This document shows positions 58,459-64,000 of a DNA stretch of 64,000 nt, piece after piece. Source of the DNA: Cryphonectria parasitica EP155 (taxonomy: Eukaryota > Ascomycota > Sordariomycetes > Diaporthales > Cryphonectriaceae). Location: contig NW_024468909.1 of assembly GCF_011745365.1 (NCBI RefSeq), positions 4,154,001 through 4,218,000 of the forward strand, written 5' to 3'. The notes under the pieces are model-generated. The model ran no database searches. It was not told the origin of the DNA and saw nothing but the letters and a program-made list of their open reading frames with translations. The position numbers and the translations under genes were made by a program. Position 1 is the first letter of the stretch, and each line of letters opens with the position of its first letter.

Positions 58459-59124
58459 GGCATCCTCGAGGAGTCCACCGGGAGGAGTGTCGAGGAATGC
58501 GACGCCAATCAGTAACAGGAGGAGGAGGAATAGGAGGCAGAGGAACAGCAGCAAATCGTCAAGTGGCAAGCAAGGCTGGCGGCGCAGTCGATGACCAGTC
58601 CTCGTGGGCAGAATTTCGCGTACGTAAGCAGTCGTTGCAGAGGCTCGACAGTACTGTGAGTACTATAGTGGTGAATCGAGGTGAGGGCGCGCTGTGCCAG
58701 GCCATGCAAGATGGGCGGGTGGGTGGTGGCTCGCTGTAGGGCTGAGGCTTCCAATCCAGGGGCCGGTAGTGGAACGGATGCGCGCCACTAGTCGACAGGT
58801 GGTGAAGTCGTCGTCAGCCTTGCAGGGCAGCCGTCAAGGGGGAACAGAGTGGCAATGGATGTGCAGGACGCCTCGCGAGACACACACGTCTCCTCAGCCC
58901 GCAGACCAAAGTAGCTCTCCTTTCGAGTGCTGAAACAAATCTAGGATATCGGATCACCTTACCCAGAAAGTTGAGTGATCGAACAAGCCGTCAGAAGCCC
59001 GAGGTTGAAGATCTGGAAAGTCCCCAGGTACCGGGTCGTGGTCTGGTGGTGGAGCCACGCTTAATTTTGGAGGTAAGCCCCTGTCGCTCCCGAATAAGCA
59101 GTCAGCACCATCGTCATCGTCGTT

Positions 59125-59141
59125 GGGGGGGGGGGGGGGGG
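59125..59141. repeat. G17 homopolymer
   Basis: Seventeen consecutive G in non-coding DNA. Confidence 0.9.
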
Positions 59142-62100
59142 AGACGCTTCCTCCTTTCTTCTTCTTTCTTTTTTCTCTTTTTCTTTTCTTCCTGGATCCT
59201 AATTCTTATTATTGATGTGAATCGGACACTACGAATCTTGTAACCCAATTTGCAACATACTGTTCCCAAGATACAAGATCAGACAGCAGTCATCTTGACC
59301 TTCATGCACGGTTGGCGCAGTTATATGTTTCTTCAAAGATACGACTGATGAGATTACTGAGGGCAGGAGACACAATTATCGGATGTTCACACGACCAGGC
59401 TCCCATGACCAGTCCTCTATTGACATGTCAAGTACACACAAGAATGTTTGTTTTCCAAGGCGTGTCTAACTTCACGACCCCAAGCTATCAATTCAACTAC
59501 GAGCTGGTTTACTTAGGCATGCCCTTTATAGAAAATGCCCAGCCAATACTCTGCAGCACCAGGAAGGAAAACATAATCCTCGTGGGGGCCCGCTGAGTAT
59601 AAACGCCTGTGCCCAGTAAGCTTGATTCAACCGACGTATCCGGTTCAACGTAAATCTGACATACGCGCCATATTTTTTTTATTTTTTTTATTTGATCTTT
59701 CGAATTGTCCTTATTTGTTCTAAATCTGTAAAGGCTACGATAGTGCCAGTATGTGGCATGCTCAGACTTTGGTATAGGAAACATATGGAAGTTCTATACT
59801 TTTCATCTATCCCTGTGGACTCATATATTCTTATTTTTCTCTTATTCTTTCCTTTTCGGACAAGTTTTCAACATTGCCGACATTTTTCAATCTTCTGCTG
59901 AATCTGCTAAGGATCGGCTAGTAGGAGTGGCATGCAACACACATCCCGAAGGGGGGGGGCTCCAAATAGGGGCAGTGATAAAAATAGAAGCTTCAAAAAG
60001 CATTCGCATGGATTGTCTAGCATATATCGGACTGTGGGTTTTGAGCCCTTGTATAGGTCAAAGTCGCTCGAAGATACTGCAAACACAGGCCGCATTCAAC
60101 AGACGATACGACGAAGATAGGCGGAAGGGAAAGGATCATGCACGGCGCGGGCCGTGAAGGGTTGGCCCTGGAAAGCTCGTCAAATTGGGCGAAGAGAGTT
60201 GCCCTGGCCTGTCTCGTATTGATCTGAAGAAGCCTTCTTGACTGCCCATTCATGCTACATGACCCCGCCAGCCAAAGACTGTACCACATGGTACTGCAAT
60301 GGTGAGTGCACAGCCCTTCGTCGTGGCAAAGCACCAGTGAACTCAAAAAGTGAGGAGGGAAATCGCCGATGTGGCTGTGATCAGTTCGCGCGGACGTCAT
60401 CGCATGATCCGGGAGAAGAAGAAGAAAAAAAAGAAAGAAAAACAGCAAGACAAAAGTGTCCAGTCCAATGTAATTGGACATGCAATGTAATTACAGACAC
60501 GGCATATAGTAGTGGCACGAAATAGCAAAGTCGGAGTGACGCTTCCGACTGGATGGTGTTGGACATTAGGTGTTCATCCTAGGGTTGGCCCCGACATAAA
60601 GTGATCACCAGAGCACGACAACGTTCGGGCGAGTGGTCGCGAGTCTCCCCACCAGGACTGAAAGGGGGCGCTTTGTTTTAGGAGTGGGGGGGTGGAAGAA
60701 GTGTGTGGTGGTTGTCAGTTGGTGAGGTGCAAGGCCGTCGTTTCAGATCAGCTCCAACGTGGCTCTGGGAGGGTTGATTGGCCCCCGTCGCAGAGTGCCT
60801 GCAGCTTGTCCCTGCATGAGGTCGTATTGGAAGGATCCAGGTGCCCTTTTTCCTTCTTTTCCCTCCGTAATTGTACATGCTCTTCGCAGTGTGGTGTGCA
60901 ATTCTTGGTGATTTCACGTTCCCTCCAGCAAGAAGCCAGCGTTGTCCGCTGTCTACGCCACGAGTTCATCATCCGTGGAACTACTACATAATATGTGCTG
61001 GACACTGGCAGTGGAGGGAGGAAATCACAGGAGGGGAAGACCTCCATCAATGGTCTGATTAATATATGTGTCGGGGTACTGGTACAACCTCTGGATTTCC
61101 TTATTATCGTCGGCCTTTCCGTATAGATCGTCCTTCCCTTCATTTTTACTATTTACTCTTTATTGTGATCATATTACAACGCTTGTAAGCACATGTACCC
61201 GGAGATACAAAACTGACCTTTGGACCGGCCCCGACTCCGAAAGGGATCGAAATGCACAGTCGTGACTCGTGCGGATGGTTGCGCGGCGAGGTTACGCCAT
61301 CCTCAAGGCATAACAATGGTAAACAGGCTCGACAGCCCGAGGTACACACCGAGTAGTAAGACTAAAAGGTGTAGTAGTCGAGACAGTGCAGGGCTGAGCA
61401 GAAAAGAGAGCTCTCCCGCTCGGTCGGCGTACCTCGAGCGGCCCCTGAGCCCAGACAGCTCGCCGAGCTCATGCGATCAGACGATCACCTTCCCCCCCCC
61501 TCCTGTGTCGTTCGTACATGAAGCGTCGCTTCGACAGTTCAGAATTAGAGTCGTGGGTCCTTCAGAAGTGTGGAGAACAAGTTTTGCATAACAATGCGTG
61601 CTATGTAGTAGTGACTTGAGCCAAGTCTGCCAAGGGTCTTCTGCAGATCCAGTGCAGACCAGAACGGAAGCATCGAATAGAACCAGCAGAGGATTATCTC
61701 CTTGAACTCTAAGAGAAAAGGGGGAATGGTGCAAAGAGGTGAGCAAAGAATTTGACGGAATACGACTTTATGTATGAATGCACTCTGAAGAGCGTCAAAC
61801 CTACTAGTCGGTCCTTCTGCACCTGGATACGATGCAGGTGTAAGCCTTTTAAGGAAAGGTAAGTGAAGCTTCAAAACGTAAAACACAGTACCTCCTCCTC
61901 GAGATCACATCCTGTGGGGAACTCCCCACACCTCGGGTTACAACAGAGTCATGAAAAATACACAGTAGAGCCATCTCAATGCCAGGTCTCCTATTATTGT
62001 TTTTCTTTTTCTTATTGAAAACAAACGTAGAAAACATGACTTGTTCTTTGCGACTCGAACGGGTAGCTAGCCAGCCTTACAATGGAGATACTAGTGTGAG

Positions 62101-62142
62101 CCGTAGTAGTAGTACCATACTTTGTTCGTTTAGCTACTGTGT

Positions 62143-62193
62143 AAGTACGTACTGCTACCAGGTACCGTGGTACATAGCAGCAGCAACGTACTT
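62143..62193. other. Nested inverted repeats
   Basis: Outer arms AAGTACGT (62143-62150) and ACGTACTT (62186-62193) are exact reverse complements. The inner part contains TACCA and TGGTA arms around GGTACCG. It could fold as a cruciform or hairpin; function unknown. Confidence 0.6.
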
Positions 62194-63082
62194 CCATAGT
62201 ATATGCCATCGGCTTGAAGACCCACTGTTGGAGATAGATTGAAGGACTTCCAGCGTCTACTATAGTAGCTACAGAACTGCCAATCAGTATCAGACACCAA
62301 AGTTTTGACAAGTCATCCTTCCACCCGCATCGCAGCCCTTGGTACCGTATACAGATGACAAAAAGAGGAGAGAGGTGTTTCATCCGTCCGCGCGGTCCTG
62401 CCCAGAAGGGACTCGCAGTCGCAACACCCTAGACCCTTGAAGTACCTGGGACAAGCTAGCCCCCCTTTTCACGCATCCTCGCCCCTTGTTCGCTCGCATG
62501 CCATGCCTGCCCCTCGACCTCATCCTCTTACGGGGCCAGTGATAGGCTGCCCAGCGCAGCACAGCACGGTAGTACAGTGGCACAACACCACCACCAACTA
62601 CCACCAGTACCCACTAGTCGTTTAGTAGCACCATCAGCTCCATCAGCACCGGCCCTTACTGTAAAGTCTCTTTACCGCCACCTCTCTGGCAAACATACAG
62701 CCTGCTGTGCTTGTTCCCTGGGCTTCACCCAAGAAACTATCCCTCCCCCCCCCACATCTCTCATCGGGTCCAGCAGCCCCAAAAAAAGAAGCTGGTCTTG
62801 TTTCGACTTCTTGCACCCTCGTCCACCACCCGCCTGCGCCCACCCTCGACTTTTAGGCCAACGTCAACATCATCCAAGTAATCAGCTCCCGCCCATCCCT
62901 AAACAAGAGCATTTTCCTCCCCTCTTCTCATCCTTTTCTCCAGGCCTCACCTGAGAGCGTCTAATGAAGCCTGTATATTGACCTGTTTACCTCTTCTCCT
63001 TTTTCTTCTTTCTATTCATCTTTTTAGTTTCTTGCTTCGTCCGCTCCTTCGCATGGCGATATCGTCTCGACCTTGACGTGAC

Positions 63083-63102
63083 CTGATCTGATCTGATCTG
63101 AT
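63083..63102. repeat. (CTGAT)4 pentanucleotide repeat
   Basis: Four perfect tandem copies, in the pyrimidine-rich right-edge region. Confidence 0.9.
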
Positions 63103-63383
63103 CAGCTCCGGGAAGCTTGCCACGCACCCGCAACCGCACTTATTTATTTTTTAAGGATTACGACCTGAGCTGCTCTGCAAACTTCATCCACAGCAGGCAG
63201 GATTACGGGACACATCCACCAGTACAGGAACGTATGGGGCCACGAGACCAGCTTGGGCCATAATCATAGAGAGAGAAAGAGAGACGAGGGGTCAAGAGTA
63301 GAGCAGACGACCCTCCTATCCCCTGCAGCACAGCTTTCTTCGCTGCCAAGTTTCTATTGACCCACCAACTACATCCTGCACAG

Positions 63384-63398
63384 TACGGTACGGTACGG
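63384..63398. repeat. (TACGG)3 pentanucleotide repeat
   Basis: Three perfect tandem copies in non-coding DNA. Confidence 0.85.
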
Positions 63399-64000
63399 TC
63401 GGCAAATAGAGAGTCGAGACTCGAGCAGAAAGAAAAGAAGGGAGGAAAAAAAATACTCTTCGCCTACCACAGCACGTCCACACTGACGACACCTTTGCCG
63501 ACGAACCCATTTCCCTGTTCCACATTGATTTGTCCTGGCTCTTTGTCCTTCGACGTTCCTCCTCGACCATACTCTCTCTTTCCTACCACAGCACACCGAC
63601 CTACTCGTTGTTGCCTTCGTCCAATCCCCAATTGACCGTTATCAGCCGTTGCTGGTATACGCCACACCGCTTCCACCACAATAATCCTGTCTCACTCGCC
63701 CTGGTGATCGATCGCCCCTCCAGAGAGGCCTTTCGACACCACCGTTACTCTCAAGAGCACGTCCCTCACACTTGTGTGAAGTGGGTCTAGTGCTGCAGAG
63801 GCCACCGCCTTTGGTGCTGTGACCTTCATCATCTCTTGACATCGCGCTTGGTCGCAGTCACCTTTTTCGGCCCATTCTTGTCGAGGTCCAACATTGCAGC
63901 ACGCCGTCTCCCATAGCTGCGACCGACCATCGACAACATCTTCGTCCATTGTCGCCAGTGACCTCGATCGGGATCAAGTCCCTGGCGACCCATCTGCGGA

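Larger units (their letters stand above)
58459..64000. other. Right-edge stretch without a supported gene
   Basis: No gene is supported. Visible elements: a 17-base G run at 59125-59141, nested inverted repeats at 62143-62193, a CTGAT pentanucleotide repeat at 63083-63102 and a TACGG repeat at 63384-63398. From about 62440 to the end the plus strand is pyrimidine-rich with CACCACC and TCTTC patches, as in the leaders of other genes here, so a plus-strand gene may start just beyond the window. Confidence 0.45.

Noticed and set aside
62030..62110. TTCGAGTC-like element on the minus strand, checked as a tRNA B box
   Set aside because: T-stem bases do not pair and no cloverleaf could be drawn.

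Overview
The window looks like nuclear DNA of a filamentous ascomycete (Pezizomycotina, probably a Sordariomycete). The signs are short spliceosomal introns (about 53-110 bp in most genes, with GT..AG borders), fungal-specific families (HET domain, fungal CorA-like, GPI-anchored yapsin, DHA2 drug transporter, PAN1, ATG101, sphingolipid C9-methyltransferase), long gene-poor gaps and many simple repeats. All identifications come from reading the sequence; no database search was run.

Left part (1-16.1 kb): a decayed heterokaryon-incompatibility (HET) gene on the minus strand (1.5-3.2 kb); a plus-strand CorA-like magnesium-transporter gene that needs two frameshifts to be read (4.26-5.73 kb); and an intact minus-strand STE11-type MAPKKK with SAM, RA-like and kinase domains (6.59-9.41 kb). 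A 6.7 kb non-coding gap separates the kinase from a divergent four-exon LRR protein gene (16.1-20.3 kb).

Middle part (20-40 kb): a minus-strand GPI-anchored aspartic protease (22.9-24.3 kb), a 5.2 kb gap, a five-exon plus-strand DHA2-type MFS exporter (29.6-31.7 kb), a doubtful small minus-strand gene (32.1-32.8 kb), and a gap of about 7.6 kb. That gap holds two unrecognised open stretches and ends in a pyrimidine-rich stretch before a forkhead gene.

Right part (40-64 kb): this is the gene-dense core. It holds a single-exon forkhead transcription factor (40.5-43.0 kb, +), ATG101 (44.3-45.7 kb, -), PAN1 (46.9-51.5 kb, -), sphingolipid C9-methyltransferase (52.6-54.4 kb, -, with a GC-AG intron), a hot-dog-fold dehydratase with a mitochondrial-type N-terminus (55.4-56.6 kb, +) and a type II membrane protein resembling RgpF-like glycosyltransferases (57.2-58.5 kb, -). 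The last 5.5 kb has no recognisable gene and turns pyrimidine-rich towards the right edge, perhaps the leader of a gene beyond the window.

The genes do not form an obvious cluster or pathway. They are mostly housekeeping and signalling genes: MAPK signalling, endocytosis and actin, autophagy initiation, membrane sphingolipids, cell-wall proteolysis and transcription. No rRNA, tRNA, CRISPR array or intact transposon was recognised. No clearly new multi-gene system was found. The most unusual points are an in-frame open extension after the PAN1 stop codon, the two broken genes at the left end, and the GC-AG intron beside a 16-base G tract.
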